Positions 43,055 to 51,451 of a stretch of DNA of 64,000 nt are shown in pieces. The number at the start of each line of letters is the position of its first letter. Positions within the stretch are counted from its first letter, which is position 1. The translations under genes and the position numbers were made by a program. Source of the DNA: Streptomyces sp. cg36 (GTDB lineage Bacteria > Actinomycetota > Actinomycetes > Streptomycetales > Streptomycetaceae); NCBI RefSeq assembly GCF_041080675.1, contig NZ_CP163520.1, positions 2,294,001 through 2,358,000 on the forward strand, given 5' to 3'. The notes beneath the pieces are model-generated. The model worked only from the letters and a program-made list of their open reading frames with translations, made no database searches and was not told the origin of the DNA.

Positions 43055-43462
43055 ATGACCCCGCCACCCGCCTCACACGATTCGTACGGCGCCCTGCACG
43101 ACGCGCACTACGACAGTGAAGGCGACCAGCCGCTGGTCCGCCCGTACGCCATGACGGGCGGCCGGACCCGGCCGCGCTACCAGCTCGCCATCGAGGCGCT
43201 GGTCAGCACGACCGCGGACCCGGCGCACCTGGCCACGCTGCTCCCCGAGCACCAGCGGATCTGCCACCTGTGCCGCGAGGTGAAGTCGGTGGCGGAGGTC
43301 TCGGCGCTGCTGCAGATGCCGCTCGGGGTGGCGCGGATTCTTGTCGCCGACCTGGCGGAGGCCGGCATGGTGGCCATCCACCAGCCGGGCAATGGAGAGG
43401 CCGGCGGCACGCCGGATGTGACGCTGCTCGAAAGGGTGCTCAGTGGACTTCGCAAGCTCTAG
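43055..43462 (+). CDS. cvnC1: DUF742 protein CvnC1
   Basis: CvnC is a DUF742 protein with a winged-helix-like fold found only in conservons. The 135-aa product has a short acidic leader, then the highly conserved PLVRPYAMTGGRTRPRYQLAIEALV, HQRICHLCREVKSVAEVSALL and LGVARILVADLAEAG. Two cysteines sit in ICHLCRE and might bind metal or sense redox. The ATG at 43055 has GGAGG 5 nt upstream. Its last 20 bp overlap the start of cvnD1. The gap after cvnB1 is 109 bp. Confidence 0.93.
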   Translation: MTPPPASHDSYGALHDAHYDSEGDQPLVRPYAMTGGRTRPRYQLAIEALVSTTADPAHLATLLPEHQRICHLCREVKSVAEVSALLQMPLGVARILVADLAEAGMVAIHQPGNGEAGGTPDVTLLERVLSGLRKL

Positions 43463-44024
43463 CGGCGGAGCGGGACGGTCTACCACCTCCGCGAAGATCG
43501 TGGTGGCGGGTGGCTTCGGCGTGGGCAAGACCACGTTCGTCGGCGCCGTCTCGGAGATCAATCCGCTGCGGACCGAGGCCGTGATGACGTCCGCTTCCGC
43601 GGGCATCGACGACCTCACCCACACCGGGGACAAGACCACCACCACGGTGGCCATGGACTTCGGCCGCATCACCCTGGACCAGGACCTGATCCTGTACCTC
43701 TTCGGTACGCCGGGCCAGGACCGGTTCTGGTTCATGTGGGACGACCTGGTGCGCGGCGCGATCGGCGCCGTGGTCCTGGTGGACACCCGCCGGCTGGCCG
43801 ACTGCTTCCCGGCGGTCGACTACTTCGAGAACAGCGGGCTCCCGTTCGTCATCGCCCTCAACGGCTTCGACGGCCACCAGCCGTACACGCCGGACGAGGT
43901 CCGGGAGGCGCTGCAGATCGGCCCGGACACCCCGATCATCACCACCGACGCCCGCCACCGCGGGGACGCCAAGAGCGCCCTGATCACGCTGGTGGAGCAC
44001 GCACTGATGGCACGACTCAAGTAG
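43443..44024 (+). CDS. cvnD1: Ras-like GTPase CvnD1
   Basis: CvnD is the small GTPase of the conservon, in the MglA/Ras-like group. The 193-aa protein carries the P-loop GGFGVGKTTFVG (about residues 23-34), a switch I region with TTTVAMDFGR, the G3 motif as LFGTPGQDRFWFMWDDL and a C-terminal TTDARHR. No clear NKxD motif is seen; ALNGFDG stands in its place, as in other CvnD proteins. GTG start 43443 lies inside cvnC1, so translation is coupled. CvnD2 differs at only 3 residues. Confidence 0.94.
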   Translation: MDFASSSGGAGRSTTSAKIVVAGGFGVGKTTFVGAVSEINPLRTEAVMTSASAGIDDLTHTGDKTTTTVAMDFGRITLDQDLILYLFGTPGQDRFWFMWDDLVRGAIGAVVLVDTRRLADCFPAVDYFENSGLPFVIALNGFDGHQPYTPDEVREALQIGPDTPIITTDARHRGDAKSALITLVEHALMARLK

Positions 44025-44057
44025 GCAGGCGCATACGGCAGTTGTCGTAGACGAACG

Positions 44058-44091
44058 GGGGCGGACTGTGTCCTTTGACACGATCCGCCCC
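44058..44091 (+). terminator. Terminator of the first conservon
   Basis: GGGGCGGA (44058-44065) pairs with TCCGCCCC (44084-44091), and inside it GTGTC pairs with GACAC around CTTT. The bulged hairpin lies 34 bp after the cvnD1 stop and is followed by TGTGTT. Confidence 0.65.
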
Positions 44092-44171
44092 TGTGTTCAT
44101 AACGTTTCGACAGAGAATTCCCCCGTCACGGCAACCCGTTGCGTTCACACGGTACCGCTGCGCTCACATTG

Positions 44172-44191
44172 GCCCCGTCTTTTGACGGGGC
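44172..44191 (+). terminator. Second hairpin between the conservons
   Basis: GCCCCGTC (44172-44179) and GACGGGGC (44184-44191) pair around TTTT and are followed by TCGCTCTTT. It could be a back-up terminator of cvnD1. Confidence 0.6.
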
Positions 44192-44272
44192 TCGCTCTTT
44201 ATGCCCGTTTTATCTGAGGCGTGGGCCACTCGGAACCTCGGATTCCAGCTGTTTGGAACGGACCCGCCCGGC

Positions 44273-44284
44273 GTGCTGGAATTC
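44273..44284 (+). promoter_or_regulatory. GTGCTGGAATTC element upstream of cvnA2
   Basis: This is an exact copy of the 12-mer at 38606-38617 upstream of cvnA1. Here it ends 78 bp before the predicted GTG start. Confidence 0.4.
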
Positions 44285-44362
44285 GACGAACTCCCGAGTA
44301 GTTCGGCTCAGAACGTTAAAGGCACACCGCGAGAGGTGCCGCGCCGAGAGGTTGTTGGTCGA

Positions 44363-47300
44363 GTGAGGCGAAGCACGACGAGCTCCGCGACGCAGCAGGC
44401 GCGGGGCAACTTCACCCCGCCGCAGCGCAGTGCGGCGACGCCGGAAGACCTCCCGCGGTCCCCGGCTCCCCAGGTGACCCCCGACTCGGGCGGCAGCTCC
44501 AAGTTCTCCCCGCGCAACTGGCGGGTGGCCACCCGTCTGAACGCGATCCTCCTCATCCCCGCGGTCGTCGGCCTGGTCATGGGCGGCTTCGAGGTCAAGG
44601 GGTCCATAGCCACCTGGCGCGACGCCCGCGACGCCGAGAAGACGGCGCAGATCGTGCGCGCCGCCTCGGAGTACGGCCAGGCGCTGCTCAACGAGCGCGA
44701 CCAGACCGCGCAGGACCTGCTGACGAACAACCGGGACAGCAAGACCGTCACCAAGGCGTACGAGGTCTCGGACGCGGCGCGCGCCAAGTTCGACGCCGAG
44801 GTCAAGGGCATGCCGGACAAGCCCAGCCTCCAGCGCCGCCTGGCCAAGGTCCGCGAGGTGGAGAAGAGCCTCGACGACCTGCGCAAGACCGCGTACACCA
44901 AGGGCGTCGAGGCCAAGAACCCGGTCCTCACCGAAGAGGGCTACACGGCGATCCCGCACTACCTGAGCACGTTCTCCAACGAGCTCGGTCTGGGCACCGG
45001 CAACATCACCAGCTACGGCCGCATGGTCTACGCGGTCGACCTCGCCAAGGCCGCCGAGTCGCTGCAGCGTTCCATTGGTCTACACCTCTTGATCCGGCCC
45101 AGCGAGGACACCAAGACCTTCAACATGCAGGTCAAGGCGTTCAACTCGTACAACTACCTGGAGTTCATCGCCCTCGGCGAGTTCGACGCCGGTGGTACGG
45201 ACGCCGACAGCGCGCATCTGAAGAAGGTGCTGGAGTCCAAGGCCGCGCAGGCCGCCAAGGACGCCCCGGGCGCCCTGCAGCCCGCCGAGGACGGCCCGCG
45301 CATCGGCGCCGCCCCGGCCCGCGACGGCTCGGTCTTCAACGGCATGGCCGCCGCCATCGGCGAGGGCCACTCCGCCAAGCAGCTCAAGGCCATGGGCATC
45401 ACGCCGCAGACCTGGATGGCGGCCTCCACCGCCAAGTTCGACGGCTACACCGAGGTCGAGGACGACCTGGTCAACCGGGCCGTGACCGAGGCCGGCCAGA
45501 TCGCCGACGACGCCAAGACCTCCGCGTACCTCAACGGCGCGATCGTCGTGGTCTCGCTGCTCGCCGCGTTCGTCCTGGCCGGCATGGTGGCCCGCCAGAT
45601 GAGCCGCTCGATGCGCCGGCTGCGCACCGCCGCCTTCGAAGTGGCCGAGACGCGGCTGCCGATGCTCGTCGACCAGCTCTCGCGCACCGAGCCCGGCCGG
45701 GTCGACACCCGGGTCGAGCCGATCCCGATCACCTCCAAGGACGAGATCGGCGAGGTCGCCCGCGCCTTCGACCAGGTCCACCGCGAGGCCGTCCGGCTCG
45801 CCGCCGAGCAGGCGCTGCTGCGGGGCAACGTCAACGCGATCTTCACCAACCTCTCGCGCCGCAACCAGTCCCTGATCGAGGGCCAGCTGACCCTCATCAC
45901 CGACCTGGAGAACAACGAGGCCGACCCCGACCAGTTGGAGAGCCTGTTCCGGCTGGACCACCTGGCCACCCGCATGCGCCGCAACGGCGAGAACCTCCTG
46001 GTCCTCGCGGGCGAGGAGCCGGGCCGCCGCTGGAACCAGCCGGTCCCGCTGGTCGACGTGCTGCGCGCCGCCTCCTCCGAGGTGGAGTCGTACGAGCGCA
46101 TCGAGCTGACCGGCGTGCCGGAGAGCGAGATCCACGGCCAGGCCGTGACCGACCTCGTGCACCTGCTCGCCGAGCTCCTGGAGAACGCCACCTCGTTCTC
46201 CTCCCCGCAGACCAAGGTCCGCGTCACCGCGACCCGGCTGCCCGACGGCCGCGTCATGATCGAGATCCACGACAAGGGCATCGGCCTCACCGCCGAGGAC
46301 TTCGCGGACATCAACCACAAGCTGGCCAACCCGCCGACCGTGGACGCGGCCGTCTCCCAGCGCATGGGCCTGTTCGTGGTCGGCCGGCTCTCCGACCGCC
46401 ACGGCATCCGGGTCCAGCTGCGCCCCTCCGGCGAGCAGGCGGGCACCACCTCGCTGGTCATGCTGCCGGACGCGATCACCCACGGCGGCGGCGGCCAGCC
46501 GGCGCCGGGCGACGACTTCACGGTCTCGCAGATCATCCCGGAGCAGCAGAACTTCGAGGCCCCGGCCCCGGCCCTGCGCACCGCCGCCGAGCTCGGCTTC
46601 GACGACTCCCGTTACGAGGAGCGGGGCGCGGAGGGCGAGGAGTCCCTCCAGCTCGACCCGGTCAACCGCTCGCTCAAGCGCGAGGGCCGCCGCGCGGCCC
46701 TGGAGGCCCAGGCGCACGAGCGTCCGCTGTACCGCGACGAGGTCGACGGCGTGCAGCAGGGCCCGGCCTACGACGAGGACTACCCCGCCCAGCAGTCCTA
46801 CGAGGGCGGCTACGAGGAGCCGTACGGCGCCCAGCAGCCCGCGTACGAGAACGGTTTCGAGGGCGGGCAGCCGTACGCGCAGGAGTACCCCGGCGCGTAC
46901 GGGCAGCAGGACGCCTTCGGGCAGCAGAACGGCTACCCGGACCAGCCGTACGCGGAGACCGCCTACCAGGCGCCCGCGGCCGGCGGACCGGCGTACGACG
47001 GCGGCTACGGCGACCCCGCCCAGCAGGGCGACTGGCCCGGCAACACCGCCTCGTACCAGGCCCCTTACGCGCCGGAGCAGCAGCCGGCGGCACGGGATGC
47101 CCAATCCGCTCCGGACGTTCCCGTGGAAGGTCGTGAGCGCGTAGGCTTCGACCGTCCGGGCCCCCACCCGGGCACCGCCCACGAGCTGACCGGCGCCGGT
47201 CTGCCCCGCCGCGGCAGCGGTCAGCAGAACTGGCAGCAGCCCGCCGCCCAGGAGCCGCAGCGGGAGTCCGAGCCGCAGCGGTCCGAGCAGCGGCGGCAGC

Positions 47301-47677
47301 CCGTCAACGGAGCCGACGGCACCGACGGCACCGGCACCGCGGCCGTGAACGGCACCGCGAACGGGACCGTCAACGGCACCGCGACCGGCTCCGACGAGCC
47401 GGCCGGCGACTGGCGCTCGACCAACGACGAGCGCTGGACGCGGGCGGAGAAGCTGCGTGAGCCGAAGGCCGGCGGGGTCACTCCCTCCGGTCTCCCCCGG
47501 CGGGTGCCCAAGGCCAACCTGGTCGAGGGCGCGGCCGAGCAGACCCCGCAGGGCGGCCCACAGGTCTCCCGCGCTCCGGAGGACGTCCGCGGCAGGTTGA
47601 GCAACCTGCGGCGCGGCGTCCAGCAGGGCCGCAGCGCGGGGTCGGACACCAGTAACACCTACCACCAGGAGCGTTAG
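44363..47677 (+). CDS. cvnA2: Conservon sensor-kinase-like protein CvnA2
   Basis: This 1104-aa paralogue of CvnA1 has the same plan. A membrane helix lies at about residues 57-78, an extracytoplasmic NIT-like domain to about 390, a second helix at about 390-412, then HAMP and the GHKL ATPase. The N box is LLAELLENATSF, the G1 motif is EIHDKGIG (Lys in place of Thr) and the G2 motif is QRMGLFVVGRL. The tail is Tyr/Gln/Glu-rich (EEPYGAQQPAYENGFEGG-type) rather than the RP-repeat tail of CvnA1, but both end in a conserved AGGVTxSGLPxRVPxANLV segment and RAPEDVRGRLSNLRRG. GTG 44363 is chosen because AGAGGTTG precedes it by 8 nt. Confidence 0.9.
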   Translation: MRRSTTSSATQQARGNFTPPQRSAATPEDLPRSPAPQVTPDSGGSSKFSPRNWRVATRLNAILLIPAVVGLVMGGFEVKGSIATWRDARDAEKTAQIVRAASEYGQALLNERDQTAQDLLTNNRDSKTVTKAYEVSDAARAKFDAEVKGMPDKPSLQRRLAKVREVEKSLDDLRKTAYTKGVEAKNPVLTEEGYTAIPHYLSTFSNELGLGTGNITSYGRMVYAVDLAKAAESLQRSIGLHLLIRPSEDTKTFNMQVKAFNSYNYLEFIALGEFDAGGTDADSAHLKKVLESKAAQAAKDAPGALQPAEDGPRIGAAPARDGSVFNGMAAAIGEGHSAKQLKAMGITPQTWMAASTAKFDGYTEVEDDLVNRAVTEAGQIADDAKTSAYLNGAIVVVSLLAAFVLAGMVARQMSRSMRRLRTAAFEVAETRLPMLVDQLSRTEPGRVDTRVEPIPITSKDEIGEVARAFDQVHREAVRLAAEQALLRGNVNAIFTNLSRRNQSLIEGQLTLITDLENNEADPDQLESLFRLDHLATRMRRNGENLLVLAGEEPGRRWNQPVPLVDVLRAASSEVESYERIELTGVPESEIHGQAVTDLVHLLAELLENATSFSSPQTKVRVTATRLPDGRVMIEIHDKGIGLTAEDFADINHKLANPPTVDAAVSQRMGLFVVGRLSDRHGIRVQLRPSGEQAGTTSLVMLPDAITHGGGGQPAPGDDFTVSQIIPEQQNFEAPAPALRTAAELGFDDSRYEERGAEGEESLQLDPVNRSLKREGRRAALEAQAHERPLYRDEVDGVQQGPAYDEDYPAQQSYEGGYEEPYGAQQPAYENGFEGGQPYAQEYPGAYGQQDAFGQQNGYPDQPYAETAYQAPAAGGPAYDGGYGDPAQQGDWPGNTASYQAPYAPEQQPAARDAQSAPDVPVEGRERVGFDRPGPHPGTAHELTGAGLPRRGSGQQNWQQPAAQEPQRESEPQRSEQRRQPVNGADGTDGTGTAAVNGTANGTVNGTATGSDEPAGDWRSTNDERWTRAEKLREPKAGGVTPSGLPRRVPKANLVEGAAEQTPQGGPQVSRAPEDVRGRLSNLRRGVQQGRSAGSDTSNTYHQER

Positions 47678-47678
47678 T

Positions 47679-48101
47679 GTGAGCCCGATGAGCCAGGCGG
47701 CGCAGAATCTGAACTGGTTGATCACCAACTTCGTGGACAACACCCCCGGGGTGTCCCACACGGTGGTGGTCTCCGCCGACGGACTCCTGCTGGCGATGTC
47801 CGAAGGCTTCCCCCGGGACCGGGCGGATCAGCTGGCGGCGGTCGCCTCCGGTCTGACCTCCCTCACCGCGGGGGCCTCCCGGATCTTCGAGGGCGGCGCC
47901 GTCAACCAGACGGTGGTGGAGATGGAGCGCGGCTTCCTCTTCATCATGTCCATCTCGGACGGTTCCTCCTTGGCCGTACTCGCCCACCCCGAGGCCGACA
48001 TCGGTCTGGTCGGGTATGAGATGGCTCTCCTCGTGGACCGCGCGGGCACGGTGCTTACGCCCGATCTGCGTGCGGAACTCCAGGGCAGTCTGCTCAATTA
48101 G
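47679..48101 (+). CDS. cvnB2: Roadblock/LC7-domain protein CvnB2
   Basis: This is the 140-aa Roadblock partner of the second conservon. It aligns without gaps to CvnB1 with about 8 differences, mostly conservative and in the second half. The GTG at 47679 follows AGGAGCGT and the cvnA2 stop directly; ATG 47688 is an alternative. The stretch 47687-47782 is identical in DNA to 42531-42626. cvnC2 follows after 115 bp. Confidence 0.93.
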   Translation: MSPMSQAAQNLNWLITNFVDNTPGVSHTVVVSADGLLLAMSEGFPRDRADQLAAVASGLTSLTAGASRIFEGGAVNQTVVEMERGFLFIMSISDGSSLAVLAHPEADIGLVGYEMALLVDRAGTVLTPDLRAELQGSLLN

Positions 48102-48216
48102 TTGTGAACTTCCGGTTCTCAACCCATAGACAGGCAGTGCGTTTCTCGCCACCGCGCCATAAGGTGCGGTGGCGCGGTCCCAATGGAACGGGCGACCGGC
48201 ACTCGGAGGAGGAAAC

Positions 48217-48792
48217 GTGACAACACCCCAAGGCGGACACCCATACAGCGGTGGACAGCAGTCTCCGGGTGAGCACGGGCAGAACCGGTTCAACTTCCCC
48301 TCCGCGCCCAGCAGACACGGTCAGGGCCAGGGGCAGCACCCCTATCAGCAGCCCCACCGCCAGCCGGGCCCCTACGACCAGCCGCCGCAGCCCCGCATCG
48401 AGCCGGTGCAGCCGCGGCAGGTCCCCCAGCCCGCTCCGGCGGGCAGCACGCACAACCCGCTGGTGCGTCCGTACGCCATGACCGGCGGCCGGACCCGGCC
48501 GCGCTACCAGCTCGCCATCGAGGCGCTGGTGCACACCACGGCGGAACCCGCCCGGCTGCAGGGGCAGTTGCCCGAGCACCAGCGGATCTGCCAGCTGTGC
48601 CGTGAGATCAAGTCGGTCGCCGAGATCTCGGCACTGCTTTCCATCCCCCTCGGCGTTGCCCGGATCCTCGTCGCCGACCTGGCCGAGGCCGGACTCGTCG
48701 CCATCCATCAGCCCGGCGGCGACGAGTCCGCCGGCGGTCAGCCAGATGTGACACTGCTCGAAAGGGTGCTCAGTGGACTTCGCAAGCTCTAG
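48217..48792 (+). CDS. cvnC2: DUF742 protein CvnC2 with extended N-terminus
   Basis: This DUF742 protein has 191 aa, about 55 more than CvnC1. The extra part is a Gln/Pro/Gly/His-rich N-terminal extension (QGQGQHPYQQPHRQPGPYDQ-like). The core PLVRPYAMTGGRTRPRYQLAIEALV, ICQLCREIKSVAEISALL and LGVARILVADLAEAG is conserved. GTG 48217 is chosen because GGAGGAGG lies 5 nt before it; the in-frame ATG at 48172 lies upstream of any ribosome site. The 3' end overlaps cvnD2 by 20 bp, like the first conservon. Confidence 0.93.
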   Translation: MTTPQGGHPYSGGQQSPGEHGQNRFNFPSAPSRHGQGQGQHPYQQPHRQPGPYDQPPQPRIEPVQPRQVPQPAPAGSTHNPLVRPYAMTGGRTRPRYQLAIEALVHTTAEPARLQGQLPEHQRICQLCREIKSVAEISALLSIPLGVARILVADLAEAGLVAIHQPGGDESAGGQPDVTLLERVLSGLRKL

Positions 48793-49354
48793 CGGCGGTG
48801 CTGCCCGCTCCACCACTTCCGCGAAGATCGTGGTGGCGGGCGGCTTCGGCGTGGGCAAGACCACGTTCGTCGGCGCGGTCTCGGAGATCAACCCCCTGCG
48901 TACCGAGGCCGTGATGACGTCCGCGTCCGCGGGCATCGACGACCTCACGCACACGGGCGACAAGACGACCACCACGGTCGCGATGGACTTCGGCCGCATC
49001 ACGCTCGACCAGGACCTGATCCTCTACCTGTTCGGCACGCCCGGCCAGGACCGGTTCTGGTTCATGTGGGACGACCTGGTCCGCGGCGCCATCGGCGCGG
49101 TCGTCCTGGTGGACACCCGCCGCCTGGCGGACTGCTTCCCGGCCGTGGACTACTTCGAGAACAGCGGCCTGCCGTTCGTGATCGCCCTGAACGGCTTCGA
49201 CGGCCACCAGCCGTACACCCCGGACGAGGTCCGCGAGGCCCTGCAGATCGGCCCGGACACCCCGATCATCACCACCGACGCCCGCCACCGCGCGGACGCG
49301 AAGAGCGCGCTGATCACGCTGGTCGAGCACGCGCTGATGGCACGGCTGCGGTAG
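48773..49354 (+). CDS. cvnD2: Ras-like GTPase CvnD2
   Basis: This 193-aa Ras-like GTPase is nearly identical to CvnD1, differing at three residues (A11 for G, A for G in TDARHRAD and the final Arg for Lys). P-loop GGFGVGKTTFVG and G3 LFGTPGQD are intact. The GTG start lies within cvnC2. Synonymous sites differ in many codons, so the protein rather than the DNA is conserved across most of the gene. A strong terminator follows. Confidence 0.94.
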   Translation: MDFASSSGGAARSTTSAKIVVAGGFGVGKTTFVGAVSEINPLRTEAVMTSASAGIDDLTHTGDKTTTTVAMDFGRITLDQDLILYLFGTPGQDRFWFMWDDLVRGAIGAVVLVDTRRLADCFPAVDYFENSGLPFVIALNGFDGHQPYTPDEVREALQIGPDTPIITTDARHRADAKSALITLVEHALMARLR

Positions 49355-49374
49355 CCGTACGACGCTGCGACGCG

Positions 49375-49410
49375 AAGGGCCCCGCCACTCACGGGAGTGG
49401 CGGGGCCCTT
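49375..49410 (+). terminator. Terminator of the second conservon
   Basis: AAGGGCCCCGCCACTC (49375-49390) and GAGTGGCGGGGCCCTT (49395-49410) form a perfect 16-bp stem with a 4-nt loop, 20 bp after the cvnD2 stop. Confidence 0.9.
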
Positions 49411-49437
49411 CTGGCTGGAAGTGTTCGCTCACAACGA

Positions 49438-49479
49438 CGACGGCCCCGGCCGCTCCACGAGGAGCGGCCGGGGCCGTCG
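49438..49479 (-). terminator. Terminator of the accB-accE operon
   Basis: CGACGGCCCCGGCCGCTCC (49438-49456) and its exact inverse (49461-49479) form a 19-bp stem around ACGA. It lies 15 bp after the accE stop on the minus strand. Confidence 0.9.
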
Positions 49480-49494
49480 CACAGGTCGTACCGA

Positions 49495-49701
49495 CTAGCC
49501 CTGCCAGGAGTGCGGGGCGCGGAAGCCGGGCGTGCGCTCCAGACGGCGCCAGCCGGCCGTGTCGCGGCCCCGGGAGGGGGCGGGGGCGGACTGGGCGGCG
49601 GCACGGGCGAGCAGGACGGCCGTGATGGCCGCCAGCTCCTCCGGCGCCGCCTCGCCCTTCTCGACGCGCAGGACGGAGGGGGAAGAAGTCGGGGTGTTCA
49701 C
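49495..49701 (-). CDS. accE: Acyl-CoA carboxylase epsilon subunit AccE
   Basis: AccE is the small epsilon subunit that stimulates the AccA-AccB acyl-CoA carboxylase of Streptomyces. The 68-aa protein has the family features LRVEKGEAAPEELAAITAVLLAR near the start and ends TAGWRRLERTPGFRAPHSWQG, with the conserved PxSWQ-type C-terminus. Its GTG start has GAGGAG 6 nt upstream and lies 12 bp after accB, so the two are one operon. Confidence 0.93.
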   Translation of the reverse strand: MNTPTSSPSVLRVEKGEAAPEELAAITAVLLARAAAQSAPAPSRGRDTAGWRRLERTPGFRAPHSWQG

Positions 49702-49713
49702 TCGGGCTCCTCG

Positions 49714-51297
49714 TTACTGAGGCGGGTTGCCGTGCTTGCGCGACGGCAGGTCGGCGTGCTTGGTGCGCAGCATCGCGAGGGAGGCGATCAGCACCTCGCG
49801 GGTCTCGGCGGGGTCGATGACGTCGTCGACCAGGCCGCGCTCGGCCGCGTAGTACGGGTGCATCAGCTCGGCCTTGTACTCCTTGACCATGCGCACGCGC
49901 ATCGCCTCGGGGTCCTCGGCCTCCGCGATCTGCTTGCGGAAGATGACGTTGGCGGCGCCTTCGGCGCCCATCACCGCGATCTCGTTGGTCGGCCAGGCAT
50001 AGGTGAGGTCGGCACCGATGGACTGGGAGTCCATGACGATGTAGGCCCCGCCGTACGCCTTGCGCAGGATCAGCGAGATCCGGGGCACGGTGGCGTTGCA
50101 GTACGCGTACAGCAGCTTGGCACCGTGCCGGATGATCCCACCGTGCTCCTGGTCGACGCCGGGGAGGAAGCCGGGTACGTCCAGAAGGGTGACGATCGGG
50201 ATGTTAAAAGCATCGCACATCTGGACGAATCGGGCAGCCTTTTCCGACGCCTCGATGTCCAGGACGCCCGCGAGCGTCTGCGGCTGGTTGGCCACGATGC
50301 CGACGACCTGGCCGTCGAGCCGGGCCAGCGCGCAGATGATGTTGCGCGCCCAGCGCTCGTGGACCTCCAGGTAGTCGCCGTCGTCGACGAGCTCCTCGAT
50401 GACCTTGTGCATGTCGTACGGCCGGTTGCCGTCGGCGGGCACCAGGTCCAGCAGGACGTCCCCGCGCCGGTCGGCCGGGTCCTCGCTGGGGTGCGAGGGC
50501 GGGTTCTCCCGGTTGTTGGACGGGAGCATCGACAGCAGGTAGCGGACCTCGGCGAGGCAGGTCTCCTCGTCGTCGTACGCGAAGTGGGCCACGCCCGAGG
50601 TCTCGGCGTGCACATCGGCGCCGCCCAGCCCGTTCTGCGTGATCTCCTCGCCGGTCACCGCACGGACCACGTCCGGGCCGGTGATGAACATCTGCGAGGT
50701 CTCGCGGACCATGAAGACGAAGTCGGTCAGCGCCGGCGAGTACGCCGCGCCACCGGCGCACGGGCCGAGCATCACCGAGATCTGCGGGATGACACCCGAC
50801 GCCCTGGTGTTGCGCTGGAAGATGCCGCCGTACCCCGCGAGCGCGCTGACGCCCTCCTGGATACGGGCACCCGCGCCGTCGTTCAGCGACACCAGCGGGG
50901 CACCGGCCGCGATGGCCATGTCCATGATCTTGTGGATCTTCGTGGCGTGGGCCTCGCCCAGCGCGCCGCCGAAGATCCGGAAGTCGTGCGCGTACACGAA
51001 GACCGTACGGCCCTCGACCGTGCCCCAGCCGGTGATCACACCGTCCGTGTACGGCTTCTTCGCCTCCAGGCCGAAACCGGTCGCCCGGTGCCTGCGCAAC
51101 TGCTCGACCTCCTTGAACGAGCCCGGGTCGAGGAGCAGCTCGATCCGCTCGCGCGCGGTCAGCTTGCCCTTGGCGTGCTGCGCCTCGGTCGCGCGCTCGC
51201 TGGGCCCGCGCCGGGCCTGCTCGCGCAGGGCCAGCAGCTCGGCCACGCGGCCACGCGCGTCACTCGGCTCACCCGGGGTTACGTCCACAACGGTCAT
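49714..51297 (-). CDS. accB: Acyl-CoA carboxylase carboxyltransferase (beta) subunit AccB
   Basis: AccB transfers carboxyl from biotin to acetyl-CoA or propionyl-CoA, providing malonyl-CoA and methylmalonyl-CoA for fatty acids and polyketides. The 527-aa crotonase-fold protein has the N-domain LTARERIELLLDPGSF, GAPLVSLNDGAGARIQEG, the oxyanion motif GPCAGGAAYSPALTDF, and the C-domain LLDVPGFLPGVDQEHGGIIRHGAK with AYGGAYIVMDS. Residue D in GPCAGGAAY...TD and the later alanine/aspartate pocket determine acyl choice, but I cannot decide the preferred substrate. It is the accB partner of accE. Confidence 0.95.
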   Translation of the reverse strand: MTVVDVTPGEPSDARGRVAELLALREQARRGPSERATEAQHAKGKLTARERIELLLDPGSFKEVEQLRRHRATGFGLEAKKPYTDGVITGWGTVEGRTVFVYAHDFRIFGGALGEAHATKIHKIMDMAIAAGAPLVSLNDGAGARIQEGVSALAGYGGIFQRNTRASGVIPQISVMLGPCAGGAAYSPALTDFVFMVRETSQMFITGPDVVRAVTGEEITQNGLGGADVHAETSGVAHFAYDDEETCLAEVRYLLSMLPSNNRENPPSHPSEDPADRRGDVLLDLVPADGNRPYDMHKVIEELVDDGDYLEVHERWARNIICALARLDGQVVGIVANQPQTLAGVLDIEASEKAARFVQMCDAFNIPIVTLLDVPGFLPGVDQEHGGIIRHGAKLLYAYCNATVPRISLILRKAYGGAYIVMDSQSIGADLTYAWPTNEIAVMGAEGAANVIFRKQIAEAEDPEAMRVRMVKEYKAELMHPYYAAERGLVDDVIDPAETREVLIASLAMLRTKHADLPSRKHGNPPQ

Positions 51298-51451
51298 GCA
51301 TCGACCCTACGAAGCCGACCAAGAATTTCCCGCCGTCGACTCCGTACAGTCTCCGGACCTTTTTCCTGGTAGCCCTGAACAGAACGTGCCCGCGATGCAG
51401 CCGAAGTGCCAGCTCACACCGGTCCGGCTTTGTGGAGATCCAACAACCGGG

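Larger units (their letters stand above)
44092..44362. other. Intergenic region between the two conservons
   Basis: No gene is supported. A second hairpin GCCCCGTC-TTTT-GACGGGGC lies at 44172-44191 with a T-rich tail. The repeated 12-mer GTGCTGGAATTC lies at 44273-44284. The open frame upstream of 44363 is continuous with cvnA2 but lacks homology and a ribosome site. Confidence 0.5.

Noticed and set aside
38881..43056. Minus-strand frame of nearly 1400 codons opposite cvnA1
   Set aside because: Antisense shadow of a real, motif-bearing gene; no start context or family.
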